Positions 16,930-23,953 of a DNA stretch of 23,953 nucleotides are shown piece after piece. The position numbers and the translations under genes are program-made. The DNA is taken from contig JBFXEX010000091.1 of NCBI GenBank assembly GCA_050179645.1, forward strand, positions 1 to 23,953. The letters are read 5' to 3'. Below the pieces are notes generated by a model. The model saw nothing but the letters and a program-made list of their open reading frames with translations. It did not search any database and had not been told where the DNA came from. This DNA comes from VAZQ01 sp050179645. Its GTDB lineage: Bacteria; Pseudomonadota; Alphaproteobacteria; Rhizobiales; Xanthobacteraceae. The first letter of the stretch is position 1. Every line of letters starts with the position of its first letter.

Positions 16930-17556
16930 ATGCTCGAAACTTCCCCTCGCAAAGGCCCCGATACCCGCGACCGTATCCTCGAGGTCGCCGAGGCGGCCGT
17001 ATTGGCCAAGGGATTTGCATCCACTTCGATCGAGGAGATCATCGCTGCGGTCGGGATCACCAAGAGCGGCTTCTTCTACCATTTCAAGGACAAGGGCGCG
17101 CTCGCCAAGGGCTTGATGCTGCGCTACCTCGCGCACGACAAGCAGGTGCTGGACGACCTGTTCGCCCGCGGCGACGAACTCAACGAGGACCCGCTGCATG
17201 GGTTTCTGGTCGGACTGAAGCTGTTTGCCGAAATGATGGCGAACCTGCCGGAGGCGCATCCCGGCTGTCTTGCGGCATCCTTCTGCTACCAGGATCAGCT
17301 GTTCAACCGCGAAATCCGCGAGCTCAACGCCGGTAGCGTTCTGGCGTGGCGGGGCCGCTTCCGCGAACGATTCGATGTGATCGCGCGGCGCTATCCGCCA
17401 CGCGGGGAGGTCGATCTCGATGCGCTGGCTGACATGGCGGCAACGCTGGTCGAGGGCGGCCTGATTTTGGGCCGGCTGCTGCAGGACGTCACCATCCTGC
17501 CACGGCAGGTCCTGCTTTATCGCGACTTCGTGCGGTCAATCTTTCTGCCCGCGTAG
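16930..17556 (+). CDS. TetR/AcrR family transcriptional regulator
   Basis: 208 residues. The N-terminal helix-turn-helix domain spans about residues 11-60: TRDRILEVAEAAVLAKGF, then SIEEIIAAVGITKSGFFYHF with the family's YHFKDKGAL tail. The helical C-terminal part would bind an effector and dimerise. No Shine-Dalgarno site is visible before the ATG, and the operator palindrome occupies the place where one would be, so the message may have a very short leader. It diverges from the homocysteine methyltransferase gene and lies at the end of the catabolic block, so it may answer to a substrate or CoA intermediate; that is inference. Confidence 0.9.
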   Translation: MLETSPRKGPDTRDRILEVAEAAVLAKGFASTSIEEIIAAVGITKSGFFYHFKDKGALAKGLMLRYLAHDKQVLDDLFARGDELNEDPLHGFLVGLKLFAEMMANLPEAHPGCLAASFCYQDQLFNREIRELNAGSVLAWRGRFRERFDVIARRYPPRGEVDLDALADMAATLVEGGLILGRLLQDVTILPRQVLLYRDFVRSIFLPA

Positions 17557-17797
17557 CGGTAACGAAAGATCACTTCGCCGCTCCAATAGACCGTCAGCCG
17601 TGACCGAAACGGCTCGGCAAGGCGACCATCCGGCTTGAACCAATTCCACGGTCCGCGCGTTGAGTGCTATCGGGCCTTCCGCTCACGACCTCGTGACGTG
17701 CGACGGTGCGACTTGTGAACTGGGGTTCGGCGATGCCCGTCTACCTTGACGGTTCCATGAGTTCGACGGGCCGGGTGACGGGGTAGAGAGCGGACGC
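17557..17797. other. Intergenic region before the glycosyltransferase block
   Basis: 241 bases with no credible complete gene. It must hold the promoter of the DUF2064 gene unless that gene is read through from the TetR gene; no certain -35/-10 could be picked. The minus strand has a short open frame (17666 down to 17517) with a protein-like, aromatic-rich translation but no start codon, listed as a possible gene remnant under findings. Confidence 0.35.
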
Positions 17798-18595
17798 ATG
17801 CAGCAGCATTCGGATCAGCAGACGGCAGATCCGGCGATCTGCGGGATCGCCGTCATGGCCAAAGCGTCCGCCCCGGGTCGTGCCAAGACCCGGCTGGTGC
17901 CGCCGCTGACCTTCGAAGAGGCTGCCGACTTCAACACTACCTTTCTGAAGGATGTCGCTCACAACATCGATTTAGCCGCGGAGATGCGGTCGATCGGGGG
18001 CTACATGGCGTTTGGCCCGCCCGGCTCGAATGCCTTTTTTGAAGGCATTCTTCCGCCGTCGATTGGCTTGCTCGACTGCTGGTACCCGGACTTCGGCGAC
18101 TGCCTGTTCAGCGCTATCCGGCAGCTTCTCGGCCGAGGCCACACCGGTGCCGTCGTGCTCAATTCCGATAGTCCGACGCTACCGACGTCGCTCCTGGTAG
18201 AAACCGCCGACGTCCTGGCGCGGCCGGGCGATCGGGCCGTACTCGGCCCGTCGACTGACGGCGGATACTACCTGCTCGGCCTCAAGGCGCCGCACCGCCG
18301 TCTGTTCGAAGAGGTGACCTGGAGCACCGAGCACGTGGCGCGGCAGACACTGGAGCGGGCCGTCGAGATCGGTCTCGACGTGCATGTGCTGCCGGCCTGG
18401 TACGACGTCGACGATTCCGAGGCGTTGCGCATGCTGCGCGCCGAACTGTACGACGGCTGGTCGTTCGCGCCGCGGCTCAATGCGCACCGGGCGATGCATT
18501 CCGAAAAGCTGATGCGCACGCTGCTGTCTCACAGCGACCTCGCGCGCCGGCTTGACGGCGCGGTGGCGCCGCGGCTGGTGAATGCGGCCGAGTAA
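17798..18595 (+). CDS. DUF2064 (TIGR04282-like) CofC-type transferase
   Basis: 265 residues of the DUF2064 family, a small GT-A-fold nucleotidyl/glycosyl transferase related to CofC. Motifs: the nucleotide-binding PGRAKTRL at 26-33 after VMAKASA, NSDSPTLP with the metal-binding D124, and STDGGYYLLGL with D154. The last 45 or so residues (after ELYDGW) form a family-atypical helical tail. Known of the family: TIGR04282 members are annotated as rSAM/selenodomain-associated transferases and usually sit beside a TIGR04283-type glycosyltransferase and a radical SAM gene, which is what follows here. The probable job is to activate or transfer a sugar-like unit in the cytosol. It is 23 bases upstream of the radical SAM gene, in one likely operon. 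ArsM- or ArsS-like arsenosugar genes are not seen. Confidence 0.85.
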   Translation: MQQHSDQQTADPAICGIAVMAKASAPGRAKTRLVPPLTFEEAADFNTTFLKDVAHNIDLAAEMRSIGGYMAFGPPGSNAFFEGILPPSIGLLDCWYPDFGDCLFSAIRQLLGRGHTGAVVLNSDSPTLPTSLLVETADVLARPGDRAVLGPSTDGGYYLLGLKAPHRRLFEEVTWSTEHVARQTLERAVEIGLDVHVLPAWYDVDDSEALRMLRAELYDGWSFAPRLNAHRAMHSEKLMRTLLSHSDLARRLDGAVAPRLVNAAE

Positions 18596-18618
18596 CCGCC
18601 GAAAAGGAAGGAAAGTCG

Positions 18619-19689
18619 ATGGATGCACTGACTACGGCTTCGCCAACGGTGGACCCTCGCCGCTATCACGAAAGTGCCAGCCGGCAGCGCACCGACGCGG
18701 CGGAAGCCAAGCCGGTCTGCATCTATCTGGAGACCACGAACCGCTGCAACCTGCTGTGCACGACATGCCCGCGCACTTACGAAGAGCTCGAGCCGCCCGC
18801 CGACATGAGCTGGGAGCTGTTCACCCGGATCGTCGACCAGGTCCCCAACATCGCACGCGCGGTGCTGCACGGGGTCGGCGAGCCGATGCTGGTGAAGAAC
18901 CTGCCGAAGATGGTCCGCTATCTGAAGGACCGCGGAACCTACGTGCTGTTCAACACCAACGGCACGGTGCTCAACGACAGGAACGGCCGCGCTTTGATCG
19001 CTGCCGGGCTTGATGAGCTGCGGGTGTCGCTCGATGCCGCCAACGCGCAATCGTATCTCGCGGTCCGCGGCAAGGACTACTTCAATCGCATCCTCCGCAA
19101 CGTCCGCGCCTTCCGCAATCTGCAGGAGCGCGAGGGCAGCGATCGGCCGCGGGTCTCGGCCTGGCTCACCGGCCTGAAGGAAACCGTCGCAGAACTGCCG
19201 GCCTTCGTGAAGGTCGCCGCCGAGATCGGCGTCAAGGAAGTCTACCTGCAGCGGCTGGTGTTCTTCGAGAACGATGCCATCGGGCTCGCGCGGCCCGATC
19301 AGGCGCTGTACGAGCAGCTCGACAACGAAGAGTCGCGGCTGATCGAGGAGGCGACCGCGTTGGCGCAATCCCTAGGCATGATGTTCAGCGCCTCGGGGGC
19401 GGCATCGGAGCCGGGCATGAGCCTCAAGCGCGCCGGCGACGGCTCGCCGTGGTCGATGTGCCGCCGGCCCTGGACGGTGATGTATTTCACCGCGAACGGG
19501 CGGGCGTTGCCGTGCTGCATCGCGCCGTTCTCGCAACGGGGCTACGAGAACTACACGCTCGGCGACGCGACGCAGCAGACCTTGAGCGAGATCTGGAACG
19601 GCCCCGCTTACCGGACGTTCCGGCAAGGCCTGCTGTCCGACGCGCCGCCGTCGGCATGCGCGAGTTGCGGCCTGCGCTGGAGCCTTTGA
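18619..19689 (+). CDS. Radical SAM protein with SPASM-like C-terminus
   Basis: 356 residues. The [4Fe-4S]-SAM cluster motif C43-x3-C47-x2-C50 sits in NRCNLLCTTCPR, followed by HGVGEPML (the GGE-type SAM site) and FNTNG. The C-terminus carries more cysteines in a SPASM-like layout: C281 (MCRRPW), C299-C300 (ALPCC), then LGDATQQTLSEIWNGP, and C347-x2-C350 at the very end. This could bind an auxiliary cluster. SPASM enzymes often modify peptides or sugars; here the neighbours are glycosyltransferases and no small precursor peptide is visible, which favours a small molecule or sugar. A strong AAGGAAGG precedes the ATG. It lies between the DUF2064 gene and the GT2 gene. Confidence 0.9.
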   Translation: MDALTTASPTVDPRRYHESASRQRTDAAEAKPVCIYLETTNRCNLLCTTCPRTYEELEPPADMSWELFTRIVDQVPNIARAVLHGVGEPMLVKNLPKMVRYLKDRGTYVLFNTNGTVLNDRNGRALIAAGLDELRVSLDAANAQSYLAVRGKDYFNRILRNVRAFRNLQEREGSDRPRVSAWLTGLKETVAELPAFVKVAAEIGVKEVYLQRLVFFENDAIGLARPDQALYEQLDNEESRLIEEATALAQSLGMMFSASGAASEPGMSLKRAGDGSPWSMCRRPWTVMYFTANGRALPCCIAPFSQRGYENYTLGDATQQTLSEIWNGPAYRTFRQGLLSDAPPSACASCGLRWSL

Positions 19690-19758
19690 TCGATGCAAGC
19701 AGGCGAGATGAGTCCGGCGACGGGAGAAGGCCGCTAGACGGTAATCGGCCGCGTCGTC

Positions 19759-20451
19759 GTGGCGATCCCGACACTGAATGAGGAAGCGTCGATCGGCGAG
19801 GTGGTGCGCGCTATTCCGCGCGACGTGGTCGGCCGGGTGATCGTGGCCGACGGCGGCAGCCGCGACGAGACCAAGGCGCATGCACGTGCCGCCGGAGCGG
19901 ACGTGATCGATGCGGGCCCAGGGTACGGCCGTGCCTGCCTTGCCGCGACGCAGGCCGCGGCGCCGGGTGACATCATGGTGTTCATGGATGGCGACGGCGC
20001 CGACGACCCCGGCAGCATCGCCACTTTGGTCGAGCCGATCCGCACGGGCGCGTTCGATTTCGTCATCGGCTCTCGCGCGCGTGGCGAGCGCGAGGCTGGC
20101 AGCATCGCCTGGCACCAGATCGCCGCAGGACGGATGGCCGGATACGGCATGCGGCTCCTCTACGGCGTGCGTTACACCGACATGTGCGCCTTCCGCGCTA
20201 TTCCGCGCGATCTGCTGCTGACCCTCGGCATGCAGGAAATGACCTACGGCTGGAACATCGAGATGCAGATGCGCGCCGCCCGTTCCGGGCTGCGTATTCT
20301 GGAGATTCCGGTGTCGTACCGCTGCCGCACAGGCGGGCAGTCGAAGGTGGCCGGCAGTCTGCGCGGGACAATTCGCGCCGGAACGCGCATCATCGGCACC
20401 TTCGTCCGGGTTTCGGCACAACCGGCGCCGGCACGGCTGGTCTCGCGCTGA
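19759..20451 (+). CDS. Glycosyltransferase family 2 protein
   Basis: 230 residues of a GT-A glycosyltransferase like polyprenyl-phosphate sugar synthases. It has IPTLNEEASIGEVV at the N-terminus, VADGGSRDET, the metal-binding DGDGADDPGS (D-G-D), and SYRCRTGGQSKVAGS near the C-terminus. No C-terminal membrane helices are present, so it would be soluble or peripheral. The start is unusual: GTG 19759 opens directly inside the first beta strand (M-A-I-P-T-L), while the same frame upstream encodes plausible strand residues back to a TAG at 19735, and beyond the TAG reaches an ATG at 19693 just after the radical SAM stop. Either GTG or a nonstandard codon (ATC 19744) is used, or the N-terminus was lost by a stop mutation. 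Product is probably a lipid-linked sugar for the next gene. Confidence 0.8.
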   Translation: MAIPTLNEEASIGEVVRAIPRDVVGRVIVADGGSRDETKAHARAAGADVIDAGPGYGRACLAATQAAAPGDIMVFMDGDGADDPGSIATLVEPIRTGAFDFVIGSRARGEREAGSIAWHQIAAGRMAGYGMRLLYGVRYTDMCAFRAIPRDLLLTLGMQEMTYGWNIEMQMRAARSGLRILEIPVSYRCRTGGQSKVAGSLRGTIRAGTRIIGTFVRVSAQPAPARLVSR

Positions 20452-20517
20452 CGGAAGCGTTCCCGTCCGCCTGGGACGCCGACCGGCGACGAAAAACAGC
20501 AGCGGCGCGATTTTCCC

Positions 20518-22521
20518 ATGGCATCGACGCTCAACGTGGTGTTCGGCGCGATCGTCGCGGCGGTGGTGTTTTCCTGCGTCGGCCTTGCGGTCGCGCGGCG
20601 CATTGCACCGCCATCCTTGGCGTGGCCGTTCGCTCCGCTGCTGGGCTGGGCCGTATTCAGCGTTGTGGCGCTGCCGGCGTTCTCGCTGGTCGGATTTTCG
20701 GGAACGCCTGTGCGACTGCTGACCGCGGTTGCACTTGCCGCCAGCCTCATTGCGTTGTGGCGAATACCGTCCGAACTCCGGCCCGAGGGCGAAGATGCGG
20801 ACGCACCCACGGTGCTGTCGGCGTGGGCATGGCTCGGCGCGGCGGTCTTGGCGGTCGGCCCCGCGCTGGCGATCCTGCCGAAAGTCTCGGGCGAAAGCGT
20901 GCTCCTTGCGTCGCCGATCTTCGATCATTCGAAGATCGCCATCGTCGACGAGATGGCGCGGCTCGGCCTGCCGCCTGGCAACCCGTTCTTCGGCGAGGTG
21001 GGCCAGCCGGTGCGGCTCGCTTACTACTACCTGTTTCATTTCAGCGCCGCGGTGCTGGCGCTCCTTCTCGGCATCACCGGCTGGGAAGCCGAAGCCGCCA
21101 TGACCTGGTTCGCGGCCTTTGCGTCGCTGATGCTGATGATGGGGCTCGCCGCCTGGATCGCCGGGCGTCCCGCTGCGGCCTACTGGGTCTTGCCGCTCGC
21201 GCTCGCCGCATCGTTGCGAGGGTTTCTTGCGCTCGTGCTCCCTTCCGATTTACTGCGGCAACTCCTTCAGCCGGCGAGCGGCTTTGCCGCCTGGCTTGGG
21301 CACGCAAGCTGGGCGCCGCAGCACCTGATTTCGGCGTCGTGCGCGGTGCTGGCGGTCTGGCTGATGAGCCAAATTTCCCGGCGCGGCACGCCACTCCTGA
21401 TCGTGACGCTGGGGCTTGTGGCCGCTGCCGGATTCGAAAGTTCGACCTGGGTCGGCGGCGTCACGTTCGCGGCAGCGGCGTTGGCTGTCGGCGTGATGCT
21501 TCTGGCGATGGCCGGTCCGGGCCAGCGCCGGCAGTTCGCCATCGGCATCGCGATGGCGGCCGTGCTTGCGGCCTGCCTGGCGGCGCCGTTCATTCTCGAC
21601 CAGGTGATCGCCACCGCCGCCCGCGACGGCGGGGCGCCGATCGCGCTGCAGCCGACCGCAGTCCTCGGCGAATTCCTGCCGGAGGGGTGGCGGCGCCTCC
21701 TCGAGCTGCCGGCATTCTGGCTGATCTATCTGCCGGTCGAGTTTCCGGCAGTCTACCCCTTGGGCGTGATCGCCCTCGCGATCCTGATCGGCTCGCGCCG
21801 TCTCGATGCGGAGCGATCGCAGGTGACGCGCGTGCTGGCCGTGCTCGCGGCGGCGAGTCTCGTGGTTTCTTGGCTGTTCGCGAGCCGCATCGGCTACAAC
21901 GATCTCGGCTGGCGCGCTGCCATTCCGGGCCTGATGGTTCTGACGATCATGTCGGCCGTGATCCTGGCGCGATGGATCGCCGGGCGCGTCATCGTTCCGG
22001 TCGGGCTGGCACTGTTGCTTCTGGCGCTCGGCCTCTACGAGAGCGTCCTCCATCTGCGCGAGAACGCGACCGGCGCGTCGACGCCCCAGGGACGCGTCTT
22101 CGCCCGGACCCCCGAACTCTGGGCGGCGGTGCGCCGGCATTCGGCTGCCATGGAGCGGGTCGCCAACAATCCGTTGTTTCTCGACCGTATGACGCCGTGG
22201 GCCGGCAACATCTCCTGGGCGCTGCTGTCGAACCGCCGGTCGTGCTTTGCCGGCGACCAGTTGCTGCTTGCGTTTGCATCGCTGCCGCACGCGCGCCGGG
22301 AGGACATCGACAAACAGTTCCGCCGCGTCTTCACCGGCGACGCCACGGCGGAAGACATCCGTGATCTGGCCAACCGGTTTGACTGCGCGCTCGCCGTGGT
22401 CACTGCGCAGGACGGCGTCTGGGCGAAGGACCCGTTCGCCGCAAGCCCGTTCTACGAACTGACCGAGAGCAAGGACGGCGAGTGGCGGATCTACCGGCGC
22501 CGGTCGCCGCCACGTCCTTAG
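20518..22521 (+). CDS. Polytopic GT-C-like membrane protein
   Basis: 667 residues with about a dozen hydrophobic helices over residues 1-510 and a soluble C-terminal part of roughly 150 residues. The long loop after the first helices contains DHSKIAIVDEMARLGLPPGNPFF and then AYYYLFHF (Y169-Y171), which resembles the acidic loop and YYY motif of GT-C-type and DUF2298-like membrane proteins. Known GT-C enzymes take sugars from polyprenyl-phosphate donors on the outer face of the membrane. The last part (for example MTPWAGNISWALLSNRRSCFAGDQ) is like the periplasmic tail of such proteins. It follows the GT2 gene by 66 bases with no good ribosome site, so it fits as the final transferase of the pathway. 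An overlapping 726-codon open frame here is judged a shadow. Confidence 0.75.
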   Translation: MASTLNVVFGAIVAAVVFSCVGLAVARRIAPPSLAWPFAPLLGWAVFSVVALPAFSLVGFSGTPVRLLTAVALAASLIALWRIPSELRPEGEDADAPTVLSAWAWLGAAVLAVGPALAILPKVSGESVLLASPIFDHSKIAIVDEMARLGLPPGNPFFGEVGQPVRLAYYYLFHFSAAVLALLLGITGWEAEAAMTWFAAFASLMLMMGLAAWIAGRPAAAYWVLPLALAASLRGFLALVLPSDLLRQLLQPASGFAAWLGHASWAPQHLISASCAVLAVWLMSQISRRGTPLLIVTLGLVAAAGFESSTWVGGVTFAAAALAVGVMLLAMAGPGQRRQFAIGIAMAAVLAACLAAPFILDQVIATAARDGGAPIALQPTAVLGEFLPEGWRRLLELPAFWLIYLPVEFPAVYPLGVIALAILIGSRRLDAERSQVTRVLAVLAAASLVVSWLFASRIGYNDLGWRAAIPGLMVLTIMSAVILARWIAGRVIVPVGLALLLLALGLYESVLHLRENATGASTPQGRVFARTPELWAAVRRHSAAMERVANNPLFLDRMTPWAGNISWALLSNRRSCFAGDQLLLAFASLPHARREDIDKQFRRVFTGDATAEDIRDLANRFDCALAVVTAQDGVWAKDPFAASPFYELTESKDGEWRIYRRRSPPRP

Positions 22522-23309
22522 ATCCCGGCGAACCAGCTGAAGCCTTGCTTGTGCCAGAAGCTGCTCGGGAAGTCGTTCGTCACCTCGATCGCGGTGATCC
22601 ACTTGGCATTCTTGAAGCCGAGCTTGGTCGAGGTGCGCAGCCGCAGCGGAAAGCCAAACGGATCGGTGATCGGCTCCCGCGCATACTTGGTGGCAAGGAT
22701 GGTCTGCGGATGCAGCGCGGTCGCCATGTCGAGGCTTTCGGTATAGTCGTCGGCGCACTTGAATGCGACGTACTTGGCCTTGAGGTCGGCGCCGATCCGC
22801 TCCAGGAACTGGCGCAGGTTCACCCCGGACCACTGGCCGATATAATCCCAGCCCTCGACGCAGATGTGCCGGATGATCAGTTCCTGCTCCGGCAGCGCGC
22901 GGATCTGCTCCGCGGTCCAGGGCTTCTTGTCTTGGATGAGGCCCGCCAGTTCGAGCTTCCAGCTTGCGCCGTCGAGCGGCTTGACCTCCTCGATGCCGTA
23001 ATAGGCATTGAAGCGCGGCGGCTTCACCACCTCCGATTCCGGAAAGGTCGGCGCCAGATGATTGGGCCGGAACAGGAACTGCTGCACCACGTCGTTCCAG
23101 TTTGAGACGCCGCGCAGCGCAGCTTGCACCGAGTCCTGATTGGTGACGTCGCAGCCGGTCAGCATCGTCAACGCGCCAAGGCTCATGGCTCCGCGCAGCA
23201 GCTTGCGGCGGTCGATATCGGCGATGAACTTCTTGTTGTCGTGTAGCACGCTCTGGTCGATGCGCCGCTTGGGCCGGAAAATCGAAGGCGAGGGCGTTCG
23301 GATCGACAT
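22518..23309 (-). CDS. Tat-exported molybdopterin oxidoreductase, MsrP/sulfite-oxidase fold
   Basis: 263 residues. The N-terminus has a twin-arginine signal (DRRKLLRG, R34-R35, after a long leader) and a hydrophobic stretch ending in LTGC with C53, which fits a lipobox, so the protein may be a Tat-exported lipoprotein. The molybdopterin domain runs from about residue 100 with the metal-binding C150 in RHICVEGWDYIGQWSG. The closest well-studied relative in fold is MsrP (YedY), which repairs methionine sulfoxide in periplasmic proteins, but other members act on other substrates. The partner is the cytochrome b gene 12 bases upstream on the same strand, likely its quinol-linked electron donor or acceptor. 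Its 3' end overlaps the GT-C gene's end by 4 bases, tail to tail. Confidence 0.87.
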   Translation of the reverse strand: MSIRTPSPSIFRPKRRIDQSVLHDNKKFIADIDRRKLLRGAMSLGALTMLTGCDVTNQDSVQAALRGVSNWNDVVQQFLFRPNHLAPTFPESEVVKPPRFNAYYGIEEVKPLDGASWKLELAGLIQDKKPWTAEQIRALPEQELIIRHICVEGWDYIGQWSGVNLRQFLERIGADLKAKYVAFKCADDYTESLDMATALHPQTILATKYAREPITDPFGFPLRLRTSTKLGFKNAKWITAIEVTNDFPSSFWHKQGFSWFAGI

Positions 23310-23321
23310 GACGCTGTCCTG

Positions 23322-23953
23322 TCAGTGGGGGGAATTGACGGCGGCAGCCGCATCCGGGTCAACGGGAGGCGCGGCGTCTTCGGCAGCAGGTGCAAGCACC
23401 GGCCCACCGGTCAGCATGCCGATGAGGGTTCGGGGCACCAGCAAGGCCAGTGCGATGTGGACGACCAGGAATAGCACGATCGCCGCCATGCAGAGGAAAT
23501 GGATCAGGCGCGCGGTCTGGAAGCTCCCGAACAAAGCGGCCAGTTCGGAAAACTGCACCGGCTTCCAGATGACGAGGCCGGACAGCACCTGAACGATGCC
23601 GACCAAGATGATGCCGACGTAGAGCACGCGCTGCACGGTGTTGTAGCGGGTCAGATCATCATGGTGGAGGCGGAAGCGCAGCGCGTCGGCGATATCGGCC
23701 AGCAATGCGCGCGGGTAGATCGGAAACAGCATGCGGCGGAAGCGGCCGGTCGTCAGGCCATAGGCAATGTAGGCCAAGCCGTTGATGGTCAGGATCCACA
23801 TGCCGAAGAAATGCCACTGCAAGGCACCCTGCGCTTCGCCGCCGATGGTCATCCATTCGGGAAAATGCAGCCAGCCGAAGATCACCTCGTCCTGGTAGAT
23901 CTTCCAGCCGCTGCCGATCATGATGAACATGGCAAGTGCATTGGTCCAGTGCA
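23322..23953 (-). CDS. Cytochrome b561-type membrane protein (5' end outside the window)
   Basis: The frame is open through the right edge: before the internal ATG at 23930 it reads HWTNALA, the conserved heme-binding HW segment of the first helix, so that ATG is not the start and the gene is cut by the window. About 210 residues remain, with four hydrophobic segments. Candidate heme ligands are the His in HWTNA, the His in ALQWHFFGMW, and those in LIHFLCMA and LVVHIALALL. The C-terminus is an Ala/Pro-rich cytosolic tail. Known of the family: such di-heme b-type subunits pass electrons between quinol and periplasmic molybdoenzymes. It lies directly upstream of the molybdoenzyme gene in the same operon. 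Confidence 0.88.
   Translation of the reverse strand, partial: HWTNALAMFIMIGSGWKIYQDEVIFGWLHFPEWMTIGGEAQGALQWHFFGMWILTINGLAYIAYGLTTGRFRRMLFPIYPRALLADIADALRFRLHHDDLTRYNTVQRVLYVGIILVGIVQVLSGLVIWKPVQFSELAALFGSFQTARLIHFLCMAAIVLFLVVHIALALLVPRTLIGMLTGGPVLAPAAEDAAPPVDPDAAAAVNSPH

Noticed and set aside
18600..19800. A ribosomally made peptide precursor for the radical SAM/SPASM enzyme
   Set aside because: I looked in the gaps around the gene for a small ORF with a ribosome site and repeated Cys, Gly or Ser; none stands out. The 14-codon frame at 19693 better fits the lost N-terminus of the GT2 gene.
17798..20451. Assignment as an arsenosugar pathway
   Set aside because: Only the transferase families fit that label; no arsenite methyltransferase or ArsS-type radical SAM is present and the radical SAM here has a SPASM-like tail.
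20184..22364. A 726-codon plus-strand open frame overlapping the GT2 and GT-C genes
   Set aside because: Its translation is Arg/Gly/Ala-rich without motifs or hydrophobic helices, while the overlapping frames give a clear GT2 enzyme and a coherent multi-helix membrane protein. Long shadow frames are common in GC-rich DNA.

Overview
The window is GC-rich DNA that reads like a chromosome of an alphaproteobacterium of the order Hyphomicrobiales (Bradyrhizobium/Rhodopseudomonas/Xanthobacteraceae type). This rests on the style of the proteins, the codon choice, the GC-rich palindromic intergenic repeats near the left end, an orphan tripartite-tricarboxylate binding protein and a UbiD/CoA-ligase catabolic cluster. 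It is an inference from reading; no marker gene is present. No rRNA, tRNA, CRISPR array, insertion sequence or phage gene was seen.

Left region (1-2795): a repeat-bearing gene-free stretch, a glutathione S-transferase-like protein, a double-hairpin repeat, and a zinc-ribbon metallopeptidase. A tandem array of a 16-bp unit lies between the peptidase and the next gene.

Amidoligase/transglutaminase block (1459-9505): the metallopeptidase is followed by three tightly packed genes: a transglutaminase fused to a DUF2126 putative amidoligase, a circularly permuted ATP-grasp enzyme fused to an alpha-E domain, and a second transglutaminase. Together they encode two predicted amide-bond-forming activities, two thiol transamidase/peptidase domains and a Zn peptidase. 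This looks like a peptide synthesis, tagging or modification system whose product is not known to me.

Catabolic block (9507-17556): a UbiD-family decarboxylase diverges from a co-directional run of AMP-forming acyl-CoA ligase, enoyl-CoA hydratase, extracytoplasmic solute receptor and FAD monooxygenase. A homocysteine S-methyltransferase family gene faces back toward them. A TetR regulator diverges from the methyltransferase and has a perfect 7-bp-arm palindrome just before its start codon. The set suggests uptake, activation, hydroxylation or decarboxylation of an aromatic or unsaturated carboxylic acid; the substrate cannot be read from the sequence.

Glycosyltransferase/radical-SAM block (17798-22521): a DUF2064 (CofC-like) nucleotidyl/glycosyl transferase, a radical SAM protein with a SPASM-like C-terminus, a GT2 glycosyltransferase with an odd 5' end (in-frame TAG upstream, GTG start), and a polytopic GT-C-like membrane protein. 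This resembles a pathway that builds and transfers an unusual sugar or glycolipid at the membrane, and is one of the two best candidates for a poorly described system.

Right edge (22518-23953, minus strand): a Tat-exported molybdopterin oxidoreductase of the MsrP/sulfite-oxidase fold with a possible lipobox, and its likely membrane electron donor, a cytochrome b561-type protein cut by the window end. The molybdoenzyme gene and the GT-C gene converge and overlap by 4 bases.
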